DNA from: Candidatus Poribacteria bacterium
GTDB lineage: Bacteria > Poribacteria > WGA-4E > WGA-3G
DNA length: 49,406 bases
Assembly: GCA_022827885.1 (NCBI GenBank)
Contig: JAJEIP010000097.1
Span: forward strand, 1-49,406
Reading direction: 5' to 3'
In this document: one piece after another, positions 32,626 to 41,086 of the stretch
Layout of the letters: the number at the start of each line of letters is the position of its first letter
Position numbering within the stretch: position 1 is the stretch's first letter
Program-made: the position numbers and the translations under genes
The notes under the pieces: generated by a model
The model's database searches: none
Told to the model about the DNA's origin: nothing
The model's input: only the letters and a program-made list of their open reading frames with translations

Positions 32626-34245
32626 ATGCACGAAGAAGGAAAACAACCGCAGTATATGCAAGAAAGGGAGTATAAGAAGTTATTCGGTTTAGAGATTTAC
32701 CTCACACCTGTATTCATTATTTCCAGTATCGCCATTGTTGCTTTTATTATCGGATCCCTCATTTTCCAAGAAGGTGCGACCAAACTTTTTGGAGGTCTCC
32801 GAGTCTGGCTCACCACGAATCTTGATTGGCTGTTCATGATTTCTACCAACCTTGTCTTTCTTTTTTGTCTGTTTGTTGCATTCTCACCGCTTGGAAAGGT
32901 GCGTCTCGGTGGAGCGGATGCAAAGCCTGAATATTCCTACTTAACTTGGCTTGCCATGCTTTTTGCTGCAGGCGTGGGTATCGGGCTTCTCTTCTTCGGC
33001 GTGTCGGAGCCGATTACCTATTTTCAGGGTGGTAGCTATTCACCGCTGGGGATAGAAACGGTTTACGACCCAGAAACAGCCTACAACGCCGGAAATGTTC
33101 CTGACGCTGGGGATCCGAAGGTTCAAACGGCGGCTTCCTTGGGTATAGCGACAACGGTCTTCCACTGGGGTTTACAAGGGTGGGCAATCTACGGTGTCGT
33201 TGGGCTTGCCCTCGCGTTTTTCGCTTACAATCGGGGTTTGCCCTTGCTCATCCGCTCTGCGTTCTATCCCATATTTGGTGACCGGATATGGGGGTGGCCC
33301 GGACATATCATCGATACCTTTGCCATATTTGCAGGTATCTTTGGACTCGCAACCTCTCTCGGTTTGGGGGTCCAACAGGTGACCTCTGGCCTCAACCATC
33401 TGTTTGGAATACCAGCGAGCAACCTCACGATGGTCCTGTTGATTGTAGGGATCACAGCAATCGCGCTGATCTCGGTGATGACGGGGATTAATGTCGGTAT
33501 CAAACGTCTCAGCCAGTTTAACATAATTCTCGCATTTGTGTTGCTCGCGGCTGTTATCCTCCTCGGTCCAACGTTCTACATTTTCCGCAGCATTTTTACG
33601 GGTCTCGGCACCTATGTTATGAAAATTGTGCCACTCAGTAACTGGATCGGACGCGAGGACACCGGTTTCTTTCACGATTGGACAACTTTCTACTGGGCAT
33701 GGTGGATTGCTTGGGCACCGTTCATCGGGACCTTCATTGCTCGCATTTCAAAGGGACGCACGGTGCGCGAGTTCGTCATCTTCGTGCTGCTGCTACCGAC
33801 ACTGTTGTGTGTGATCTGGTTTGGTGCTTTTGGTGGTACTGCTATCCACCAGTTCCTGACTGCGGGTTACACGGGTGTAACCGAAAAAGTTGAGACATAT
33901 AATTACGAACTCGCCCTGTTCGAAATGTTTGAAGGACTCCCATGGACAATGCTGCTCTCCTGCGTCGCTATGACACTAACGATCATCTTTTTCGTTACTT
34001 CATCGGACTCTGGTTCCCTGATTATTGACATCATTGCGGCAGGGGGTAAGGTTGACGCACCTGTTCCCCAACGCGTGTTCTGGTGTACTGCGGAAGGTTT
34101 AGTTGCCATTGCCTTGTTACTTGGTGGCGGGTTAAAGTCCCTACAGGCTGCCTCGCTCGCGACGGGTTTTCCCTTCGCAATTGTGCTATTGGGAATGGGG
34201 GTTTGCGTCTGGATAGGGCTTCGTAACGAAGCTCGTCAATCTTAA
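32626..34245 (+). CDS. BCCT-family transporter (betaine/choline/carnitine)
   Basis: About 539-aa inner-membrane secondary transporter with 12 predicted helices. Family signatures include SYLTWLAMLFAAGVGIGLLFFGVSEP, and WWIAWAPFIGTFIARISKGRTVREF containing the conserved Trp-rich segment of helix 8. It imports quaternary-ammonium osmolytes or related zwitterions with sodium or protons; the specific substrate is unknown. ATG 32626 is chosen since AAAGGAG lies at 32609-32615; a TTG at 32620 just before it is possible. It is paired with a porin upstream, and a long hairpin separates it from accA downstream. Confidence 0.95.
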   Translation: MHEEGKQPQYMQEREYKKLFGLEIYLTPVFIISSIAIVAFIIGSLIFQEGATKLFGGLRVWLTTNLDWLFMISTNLVFLFCLFVAFSPLGKVRLGGADAKPEYSYLTWLAMLFAAGVGIGLLFFGVSEPITYFQGGSYSPLGIETVYDPETAYNAGNVPDAGDPKVQTAASLGIATTVFHWGLQGWAIYGVVGLALAFFAYNRGLPLLIRSAFYPIFGDRIWGWPGHIIDTFAIFAGIFGLATSLGLGVQQVTSGLNHLFGIPASNLTMVLLIVGITAIALISVMTGINVGIKRLSQFNIILAFVLLAAVILLGPTFYIFRSIFTGLGTYVMKIVPLSNWIGREDTGFFHDWTTFYWAWWIAWAPFIGTFIARISKGRTVREFVIFVLLLPTLLCVIWFGAFGGTAIHQFLTAGYTGVTEKVETYNYELALFEMFEGLPWTMLLSCVAMTLTIIFFVTSSDSGSLIIDIIAAGGKVDAPVPQRVFWCTAEGLVAIALLLGGGLKSLQAASLATGFPFAIVLLGMGVCVWIGLRNEARQS

Positions 34246-34294
34246 GAGCAATTGACTGTCAGCACTTGGCAGTCAGAAGAAGGGTTATTGGTAG

Positions 34295-34336
34295 GCGGTT
34301 AAGATGCTTTGATTAAATCAAACATCTTTTAACCGC
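34295..34336. repeat. Long hairpin between the BCCT and accA genes
   Basis: GCGGTTAAGATG, a one-base bulge and TTTGATT pair with AATCAAA, CATCTT, a TT bulge and AACCGC, with a one-base loop, giving 19 paired bases. No T-run follows. A shorter inverted repeat TGACTG...CAGTCA lies at 34254-34276. It is probably a transcript end or processing signal, or an intergenic repeat. Confidence 0.7.
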
Positions 34337-34360
34337 TGCCGAAAGCGAAAGTCAATAAAT

Positions 34361-35332
34361 ATGAACACAACAGATCTGGAATTTGAAAAGCCGTTTATCG
34401 AATTAGAACGGCACCTTGCGCGCCTGGAAGCCTTCGCGGAAGCACATCCTGAATTAGACCTAAAGGAAGGGATGGCGGCACTAAAGCAGAATACGAATAC
34501 GCTTACACGGCAAACGTTCCAAAAGCTAAGTCGCTGGGATAAAGTCCGGTTAGCGCGGCATCCGCAACGTCCACAAGCACCCTTTTATATTGATGCCCTT
34601 TTTGATGAACATGTTGAACTTCACAGCGATAAACTCTACGGTGACGATCGGGCACTCGTTGGGGGTTTTGCTTGGTTCGACGGACAACCCCTTGTCTACC
34701 TGGCACAACAAAAAGGCACGAATCTCGAAGAGCGACAGGAGATGAATTTCGGGTACACGCATCCGGAGGGTTATCGTAAGGCCAGACGATTGATGCAGTT
34801 AGCTGATAAATTCAATCGACCCTTAATCTGTTTTATTGATACGCCAGGGGCACACTTTGACCTCCGTTCCGAAGAATACGGGCAAGCCATGGCGATCGCT
34901 GAAAATCTTGCGGAGATGATGACCCTGCGTGTTCCGCTCCTTGCCGTCATTATTGGCGAAGGTGGCAGTGGCGGTGCTTTGGCAATCGCAGTTGGAAATC
35001 GCGTCTTGATGATGGAATACGCTGTCTACTGTGTCGCACCCCCTGAAGCCTGCAGCGGCATCGTGTGGAAGGATAAAGGCGAACACGCTCCCGAAGCAAC
35101 CGAAGGCTATAAACCCACCGCCCCAGATCTGCTCAAGTTAGAGATTATTGACCAGATTATTCGGGAACCGCTCGGTGGGGCACACAGGGATGCGGAAGCG
35201 GCTGCACGCAGCGTCAAACGCGCAGTCCGTAGACACCTCACTGAATTGATGCAGATGACACCCGAACAACTGATTCAACAAAGATACGAGCGTTACCGGC
35301 ATATAGGACTTTATGGCGAAGATCATGCTTGA
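34361..35332 (+). CDS. accA: Acetyl-CoA carboxylase carboxyltransferase subunit alpha
   Basis: 323-aa AccA, which with AccD transfers the carboxyl group from biotin to acetyl-CoA in fatty-acid synthesis. It has FEKPFIELERHLARLEAF at the start, HPQRPQAPFYIDALFDEHVELHSDKLYGDD, GYTHPEGYRKARRLMQLADKF, FIDTPGAHFDLRSEEYGQ, the oxyanion-forming IGEGGSGGALAI and the C-terminal LEIIDQIIREPLGGAHRD. The usual SPE-x-A-SILWKD motif appears as PPEACSGIVWKD. The length fits the family (about 320). No accD or biotin genes are adjacent. No clear ribosome site is visible before ATG 34361. Confidence 0.95.
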   Translation: MNTTDLEFEKPFIELERHLARLEAFAEAHPELDLKEGMAALKQNTNTLTRQTFQKLSRWDKVRLARHPQRPQAPFYIDALFDEHVELHSDKLYGDDRALVGGFAWFDGQPLVYLAQQKGTNLEERQEMNFGYTHPEGYRKARRLMQLADKFNRPLICFIDTPGAHFDLRSEEYGQAMAIAENLAEMMTLRVPLLAVIIGEGGSGGALAIAVGNRVLMMEYAVYCVAPPEACSGIVWKDKGEHAPEATEGYKPTAPDLLKLEIIDQIIREPLGGAHRDAEAAARSVKRAVRRHLTELMQMTPEQLIQQRYERYRHIGLYGEDHA

Positions 35333-35350
35333 TGAGTTAATAGACGCACT

Positions 35351-36481
35351 ATGAAAATTCGAACGATTACCACGGGCATTCCACTCCCTTTTTCGCCGTA
35401 CCAACTTCAACGTGCAGCAAAATTCAACGCTGACTGTCAATCCTATTTTGAGGCGAACGGTTACGAGGTCCAAACAACTCGTGTCAGTTGCCAAATCTGG
35501 GATGAGAATCGGGACGTAGATACCCTCTTAAGGTTGGAATCCGATGCACGGGCATTGGGAATTGCGTTTCTTAACTTAGGGACCATCCTACCTGAAAAAC
35601 GGCACACCCAAACGCATATTGCTCGCATCGCTGACGTAATTATCCAGAGCGAGATTCTCTTCGCTACTGTTACCCTTACGACGCAATCTGGACAGATCGC
35701 ATCGGAGATAGCAGAAAGCACTGCTGCGGTTATTCAGCAAATTGCGCATCGAACCGATGCTGGTTATGGGAACCTTCGTTTCGCAGCCTTGATGAATTGC
35801 CCACCAAACACCCCCTTTTTCCCGGCAGCCTTCTGGCAAGACACCCGAACTAACTTTGGTATCGGATGGCAAGCGGCGGACCTTGTGCAACAGGCTTTCG
35901 CAGATGCCCCTAATTTGGAAATTGCGTTGCAAAATCTGAAGACGCTCATGGAAGTCGAAGGACAGAAGATTGTCGCACTCGCAGAAACCTTTGCGCAGGA
36001 ATGGGGCGTGAAATTTGTCGGTATAGATGTATCACCCGCGCCAATGGGTGATGAGAGCATCGCTTATGCGATGGAGCACCAACTGCCCGGTTTCTTTGGT
36101 GAGCGCGGGACCCTTACAGTTGCTGCTGGTTTGACGCGAACACTTCGATCCCTCTCATTACCTCTCTGTGGATATTCGGGATTGATGCTCCCAGTCCTTG
36201 AAGATGTTGGACTGGGAAAACGCAGCGAAGCGGGACACTTTAACCTCGACAGTCTCCTCCTCTATTCCACTGTCTGCGGGACGGGGTTGGATACCATTCC
36301 GATACCCGGCAATGCTTCAACCTCTCAAATTACTTCTATTCTGAAGGATGTCGCCACGCTCTCTATACAGTTAAACAAACCGTTATCCGTCCGTCTTTTT
36401 CCGGTTCCGGGATGCAACGCAGACTGCATGACAGAATTTGATTCCCCTTATCTCACAAATACTGTAGTGATGCAGATATAG
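35351..36481 (+). CDS. DUF711 family protein
   Basis: 376-aa cytosolic protein of the DUF711 (UPF0210) family. It has the opening KIRTITTGIPLPF, VQTTRVSCQIWDE, LNLGTILPEK and FVGIDVSPAPM, the central GYSGLMLPVLEDVGLGKR, and a C-terminus with two Cys (PVPGCNADCMTEFDSPY). The fold is like pyruvate-formate-lyase relatives, but no activity is established. ATG 35351 lies 18 bp behind accA with no strong site, so translational coupling is possible. The functional connection with AccA is not known. Confidence 0.85.
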   Translation: MKIRTITTGIPLPFSPYQLQRAAKFNADCQSYFEANGYEVQTTRVSCQIWDENRDVDTLLRLESDARALGIAFLNLGTILPEKRHTQTHIARIADVIIQSEILFATVTLTTQSGQIASEIAESTAAVIQQIAHRTDAGYGNLRFAALMNCPPNTPFFPAAFWQDTRTNFGIGWQAADLVQQAFADAPNLEIALQNLKTLMEVEGQKIVALAETFAQEWGVKFVGIDVSPAPMGDESIAYAMEHQLPGFFGERGTLTVAAGLTRTLRSLSLPLCGYSGLMLPVLEDVGLGKRSEAGHFNLDSLLLYSTVCGTGLDTIPIPGNASTSQITSILKDVATLSIQLNKPLSVRLFPVPGCNADCMTEFDSPYLTNTVVMQI

Positions 36482-36617
36482 TCAAGGCATTCATCATCAG
36501 GTCGAAGTTGATTGCGATTTTTTCCTTGTCAATTGCCATACCTTTTGATAAGATGATACGAATGAACCGATTATAACCTTCTACTTTTCCCAATATGACC
36601 GACAAAAAAGGAGAGCC

Positions 36618-38075
36618 ATGAGCGACAAACCCCATGTTCTTCTGATTTCGACAGACCATTGGCCTAATTCTTTATTAGGTGTCAATGGACATCCTGCCAT
36701 CCAAACACCGACGCTGGACACACTTGCTCGTGCGGGCACCCGCTTCACACGAGGTTACAGTGAATGTCCCGTCTGCGTTCCGGCGCGAAAAACGTTGATG
36801 ACCGGCACAACAACACGCACCCATAAAGACAGGGTTTTCAACGACCGGCAGGGATTAAATGGACTCCCTACAATTGCACAGACCTTTCGGGATGCGGGGT
36901 ATCAAGCCTATGCTGTTGGTAAATTGCATATCCATCCCCAACGAAGCCGCATCGGTTTCGACGATGTGCTGTTGGGTGAGGAAGGCAGATTGCAGCACGG
37001 CGTGGTCGATGACTATGAGCTTTTTCTCGGCGACAGAGGTTATGCAGGTCAACAGTTCGCCCACGGGATGTGCAACAACGACTATCTCAACCGTCCGTGG
37101 CATCTTCCTGAAGACTGCCATGTCACAAACTGGAGCACGCAGCAGATGGTGCGGATGCTTAAACGCCGCGACCCAACACGCCCTGGGTTCTGGTTCCTCT
37201 CCTACTGCCATCCACATCCCCCCTTAGCACCGCTTCAGTGCTACATGGACATGTATCGCGATATTGACGTGGACATGCCCTATTGTGGTGAATGGGCGCA
37301 GCAAACCGATCGACTCCCGCTGCCCCTAAAGGCGCGACAGAAACAGGACGCGCATTTCACAGAAGACCAAATTCGTTCAGCACGCCAAGCATTTTATGCC
37401 CTCTGCACACATATCGACCATCAATTACGGGTTGTTATTGGGACTTTACGGGAGGAAGGACTCCTGAACAATACAATTCTCTTGTTTACCTCCGACCATG
37501 GCGACATGCTCGGAAATCATCGGATGTGGGCAAAACGGCTCTACTATGAGGATTCTGCCAACGTTCCTATGCTGCTCGTCGGCACCGCAGGCGATGAACG
37601 CGTAGGACATCATAGAGTGGACAACCGGCTCGTCGGATGGCAGGATGTCATGCCGACACTCCTCCATCTCGCAGGCATTGACATTCCAGATACCGTAGAT
37701 GGGATCCCGATGGTAGGCGACGAAAAGCGCGATTGGTTATACGGCGAGATTGGTGAAGGCGGGAGCGCGACCCGAATGATTCATGACGGACGTTTCAAGC
37801 TAATTTACTACGCCACTGGAAACTACCGTCAACTTTTTGATTTGGAAGAGGATCCAAGGGAATTGAACGACCTCGCCGATTCACCGGCGCATACTGAGAT
37901 ACTGGAACGTCTGACAAACCATCTCATCGGTGAACTCTATGGAGACGATGAAGACTGGATACAAGATGGTAAACTCGTCGGCTTGCCTGACCGAGCGTAT
38001 CGTCCGTCTCCCAACCGCGCCTTATCCGGTCAACGCGGACTCCACTGGCCACCGCCGCCATCCGCAGGGCATTGA
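36618..38075 (+). CDS. Sulfatase family hydrolase
   Basis: 485-aa type I sulfatase. The active-site signature C-x-P-x-R is present as CVPAR at residues 53-57 followed by LMTG; Cys53 would be converted to formylglycine. Metal ligands appear as STDHWP near the N-terminus and FTSDHGDMLGNH in the centre. The C-terminal part ends in a usual pattern, LFDLEEDPRELNDLA. No signal peptide is visible (MSDKPHVLLISTDH), so it appears cytosolic or exported by another way. The substrate is unknown; it could be a sulfated sugar or choline-sulfate type ester. ATG 36618 follows AAAGGAGAGCC. Confidence 0.93.
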   Translation: MSDKPHVLLISTDHWPNSLLGVNGHPAIQTPTLDTLARAGTRFTRGYSECPVCVPARKTLMTGTTTRTHKDRVFNDRQGLNGLPTIAQTFRDAGYQAYAVGKLHIHPQRSRIGFDDVLLGEEGRLQHGVVDDYELFLGDRGYAGQQFAHGMCNNDYLNRPWHLPEDCHVTNWSTQQMVRMLKRRDPTRPGFWFLSYCHPHPPLAPLQCYMDMYRDIDVDMPYCGEWAQQTDRLPLPLKARQKQDAHFTEDQIRSARQAFYALCTHIDHQLRVVIGTLREEGLLNNTILLFTSDHGDMLGNHRMWAKRLYYEDSANVPMLLVGTAGDERVGHHRVDNRLVGWQDVMPTLLHLAGIDIPDTVDGIPMVGDEKRDWLYGEIGEGGSATRMIHDGRFKLIYYATGNYRQLFDLEEDPRELNDLADSPAHTEILERLTNHLIGELYGDDEDWIQDGKLVGLPDRAYRPSPNRALSGQRGLHWPPPPSAGH

Positions 38076-38090
38076 ATGATATTCCAAACG

Positions 38091-38121
38091 GGGTTGGTGC
38101 GGTTTCCAACCGCACCAACCC
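38091..38121. repeat. Perfect 14-bp-stem palindrome after the sulfatase gene
   Basis: GGGTTGGTGCGGTT (38091-38104) and AACCGCACCAACCC (38108-38121) with TCC loop, directly after the sulfatase stop. It could end the transcript; the following sequence is only weakly T-rich. The shape (GGTT-TCC-AACC core) is like the other palindromes in the window. Confidence 0.75.
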
Positions 38122-38214
38122 AATCCGTAGTCTTTCCGCCCTCTATTTAAACCCATAATTTCGACAACCAGCGTCTAAATTCCGGAATTGAAACCAAAGT
38201 TTCCACAAAAATAT

Positions 38215-38243
38215 TTGACAAAGTTTCAAAAATCAACTATACT
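38215..38243 (+). promoter_or_regulatory. Sigma-70-type promoter of the STAS gene
   Basis: TTGACA (38215-38220), a 17-bp spacer, and TATACT (38238-38243): nearly perfect consensus, about 85 bp before the STAS start. Confidence 0.75.
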
Positions 38244-38326
38244 TATCTATCAGGCATTTTTTGTTAGGGCATGTATTTCAATCCTAAATCAATGTCATAA
38301 CGCAAACAACTAAGAAAGGAAAATAT

Positions 38327-38680
38327 ATGTTAGCAGAAATCCGTCAAAGAGAAGGGGTCATTGTCATTCGCCCCACGGGCCGTATGATTGGTGCGGCAAA
38401 CGCTGAAATTAGAGAGCAAATTAATGAGGAATTGGAGGAGCATTTTGACTCCCCAAAGGTTATCTTTAACCTCGAGAATGTTACCCGTATGGACAGTAGC
38501 GGTCTCGGCACGTTGGTATCTGTGAACGTGACGGTTTCCCGCAAAGGCGGGCGGACGGCACTCGTCAACGCAGGTGCGCATATCCGCAATCTTCTCATCC
38601 TTGGACGCTTAATGAGCGTTTTTGAAAACTACAATAGCGAAGAAGAGGGAATCCTCGCCCTAACCTCTGAGGAAAGCTAA
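38327..38680 (+). CDS. STAS-domain anti-sigma factor antagonist
   Basis: 117-aa single STAS domain like SpoIIAA/RsbV. Such proteins free sigma factors or other partners by binding an anti-sigma kinase when their conserved Ser is dephosphorylated. The phosphorylation motif MDSSGLGTLVS is present, with Ser57 at the usual place. No kinase, phosphatase or sigma factor is adjacent, so the partner must lie elsewhere. ATG 38327 follows AAGAAAGGAAAATAT and a near-consensus promoter. Confidence 0.9.
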   Translation: MLAEIRQREGVIVIRPTGRMIGAANAEIREQINEELEEHFDSPKVIFNLENVTRMDSSGLGTLVSVNVTVSRKGGRTALVNAGAHIRNLLILGRLMSVFENYNSEEEGILALTSEES

Positions 38681-38753
38681 TCAACAAGGCGATGGTGCCT
38701 GTTGTTACTTAGGAAAATTTCTGAGAGGAATCAAGATACGAGGAAGGAGATTT

Positions 38754-39908
38754 ATGTCAAATCAGAATCTTCCGACGTTTACTGTCGACGCTGGTTTTCA
38801 CAATCGGGATGGGTGCCCAGTTAGCGTTAACGTTGACCATCCCGGTGTGAGCCAACTCCACGATCGTGCCGTCACCTTAACAGATGTCGCATCCGGTGAT
38901 GTTATTTCGGCACAATGCTACGCTGGGGAGGATGGCACGACGACCTTAGCTTGGATACTCAATGGACTCGCCGCCGGTGAATCGCGGACCTATACGCTAT
39001 CGGAAGGAAGTGTTACGGGCGAGACAGGCGTTCAGTTAAAAGAAGCAGCCGAAACGATAACCGTAACACTCAACGACCGACATTTTACAACATTTCGCTA
39101 TGCAAAAGCGCAGTTTCGTCCATATTTTTTTCCGGTTCTCGGTCCGAATGGACGCGAGGTAACACGCGGTGAAACCAGCGACATCTCAAAGGACCACGTC
39201 CATCACCGTTCCCTCTACGTCGCCTACGGCGAAGTCAACGATGTTGATTTATGGGGTGAAGGCAGTAATTCGGGAAGGGTTGTGCACCAAGGCTTCACAC
39301 AAAAACAGGGTGGGGCTGTGGTCGGTAGACTCTATACGGAAAACAGTTGGCAGACCCAAGCGGGAGCGGTTTTGATGACGGACGTACAGAATTTCCGCAT
39401 CTATAACCTACCCGAAGATGCCGCGATTCTCGATCTCGACCTCAACTTTATCGCTTCTGTTGGGGATGTCCATTTCGGAGATACCAAGGAGGGCGGTATC
39501 ATCTCAATTCGCGTGCATCCGTCGATGAACGCTTCAGACGGCGGGAAGATAGAGAACGCTTTTGGCGGTATCAATGAGACAGAAACTTGGGGGAAGCGTG
39601 CGAATTGGTGCGATTATTCCGGTATTGTTGATGGAACGTCTGTTGGTATTGCTGTGTTCGATCATATTGTCAACCCACGCTATCCGACGTATTGGCATGT
39701 GCGCAATTACGGGCTCATGGGAAGCAATATATTCGGAGGCGGCACTTTCGAAAGCGACCCTTCTAAAGATGGTTCCTATACGCTCAAACAGGGTGAAGAG
39801 ATGCACTTCCGGTTCCGCGTCCTTATCCATGCTGGCGATGCAAACGTTGGAAAAGTCGCGCAGAAATATCACGATTTCATCAACCCACCTGTCGTTGAGG
39901 CTTTTTAA
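38754..39908 (+). CDS. DUF6807 / PmoA-like family protein
   Basis: 384-aa protein of the family often called PmoA or DUF6807, found in sugar-degrading gene groups. Landmarks are FRYAKAQFRPYFFPVLGPNGREVTRG, then KDHVHHRSLYVAYGEVNDVDLWGEG, GGIISIRVHPSM, NWCDYSG and YGLMGSNIFGG. It is probably a beta-sandwich protein. No signal peptide is seen. The family is not related by fold to methane monooxygenase, despite the name. ATG 38754 follows GAGGAAGGAGATTT. A Gfo/Idh/MocA oxidoreductase comes next, a common pairing in these lineages. Confidence 0.82.
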   Translation: MSNQNLPTFTVDAGFHNRDGCPVSVNVDHPGVSQLHDRAVTLTDVASGDVISAQCYAGEDGTTTLAWILNGLAAGESRTYTLSEGSVTGETGVQLKEAAETITVTLNDRHFTTFRYAKAQFRPYFFPVLGPNGREVTRGETSDISKDHVHHRSLYVAYGEVNDVDLWGEGSNSGRVVHQGFTQKQGGAVVGRLYTENSWQTQAGAVLMTDVQNFRIYNLPEDAAILDLDLNFIASVGDVHFGDTKEGGIISIRVHPSMNASDGGKIENAFGGINETETWGKRANWCDYSGIVDGTSVGIAVFDHIVNPRYPTYWHVRNYGLMGSNIFGGGTFESDPSKDGSYTLKQGEEMHFRFRVLIHAGDANVGKVAQKYHDFINPPVVEAF

Positions 39909-39996
39909 TTATTAAATCTGGGCACCGTTCCAGGGTGGTTTTCGGTTAATTCCAATTCCTTACTATTAGCGTCAGCGTACGAACGGAGACTTTTAA

Positions 39997-41067
39997 ATGC
40001 CGATTCCTACGATTCATGTCGGATGCACCCATTTCGCGCACGGTCGTCTACAAGCGCAACTCAATTCCAAAGGGCTTAACCCGGTTGCGTGTGTAGATAT
40101 CAATCTCCCCGCGGCTCGCGAGGCTATAGCAGGTTTAGAAGGCGATGTTCCTGACTATCTTGCCGATCGCATTTATACGACAATAACCGAGGCGAAAGAG
40201 AAACACGAGGCGCAGGCATGTCTTATCTACGCCGCAACCACCGTTCATGCCCAATTAATTGTTGAAAGCTTGAACCTCGGCATGCACACCCTTTGTGTCA
40301 AACCCATTGCAACGACCCAAGCAGAATTCCACGACATTATACGCGCACATAAAGCGAACCCTGGCTTGCTGCTTGTCCAAGGGCAGAATAAGCGATGGAA
40401 TCCTGCTGCCGCGAAAATGCGGGAGTGGCTTCGGGAAGCGGGTGGCATCGGTGAGATGTTAGCAGGGGAGTGTCGATTCTGGATTCGGCAAAATTTGTAC
40501 ACGGGTCCAGACTCTCGGCAACCCGATGCCTATGTCGATGGTCTTTTCTTCCACGCTGGCACGAGTCACCAACTCGATCAGCTTGTTGCGGCGAAGGGAC
40601 TTCCCAAATACGTTACCGCTCACGTTCATAATCGACGAGACCCAGAACTTGGACAGATTGAAGCGTGGGGAACGGCTGGTGGCAACGCGCTCATGGAGTA
40701 CGCCAACGGCGCGCCTTTCTCCTACGCAGGAACGCGGGCAGCACACACGGCTCCGTTCGGGTGGAGTGGGCATTGGACCTTCCACGGCGAAGACGGAGAC
40801 CTCCGACGGGACGCAGGACACCTACAACTCTTCCGACTTGGTGAAACGATTGAAGATCTAAACCTCCAAGATTTGCACGCTGGTCTCATAGAAGACGACC
40901 GCCTCCAGTTTGATGCGTTTGCGCAGGCAATTGCCAACGGAACGGATCGGGACTGGATGCAAGATACAACGGTCGGTACATGGGTACTTATGGAAGCATG
41001 CAATGAATCCGCTCGAACGCACGAAAAAGTTGATGTTGAAGCGTTCGCCAAGAAGATGCTTACTTAA
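39997..41067 (+). CDS. Gfo/Idh/MocA-family oxidoreductase
   Basis: 356-aa NAD(P)-dependent oxidoreductase. The N-terminal domain begins PTIHVGCTHFAHGR, a looser form of the Rossmann glycine motif. The EKP-type motif appears as LCVKPIATT (about residue 103). The central domain contains DGLFFHAGTSHQLDQLVAA, with the H..H..D type substrate residues. It likely acts on a sugar or inositol derivative, perhaps together with the DUF6807 protein upstream, from which it is separated by about 90 bp. ATG 39997 has CGGAGA at 39983-39988. The downstream lipoprotein starts 19 bp after its stop. Confidence 0.85.
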   Translation: MPIPTIHVGCTHFAHGRLQAQLNSKGLNPVACVDINLPAAREAIAGLEGDVPDYLADRIYTTITEAKEKHEAQACLIYAATTVHAQLIVESLNLGMHTLCVKPIATTQAEFHDIIRAHKANPGLLLVQGQNKRWNPAAAKMREWLREAGGIGEMLAGECRFWIRQNLYTGPDSRQPDAYVDGLFFHAGTSHQLDQLVAAKGLPKYVTAHVHNRRDPELGQIEAWGTAGGNALMEYANGAPFSYAGTRAAHTAPFGWSGHWTFHGEDGDLRRDAGHLQLFRLGETIEDLNLQDLHAGLIEDDRLQFDAFAQAIANGTDRDWMQDTTVGTWVLMEACNESARTHEKVDVEAFAKKMLT

Positions 41068-41086
41068 GTTTCAACGGAGGTTACGG

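Noticed and set aside
36618-38075. Sulfatase as part of a sulfated-polysaccharide locus
   Set aside because: No maturation enzyme, SusCD-like genes or glycosidases are adjacent, so a dedicated locus is not supported.
40910-41086. Long N-terminal extension of lipoprotein A overlapping the oxidoreductase gene
   Set aside because: The frame is open, but the TTG at 41087 has a strong ribosome site and opens directly into a signal peptide with lipobox; the extension would block export.
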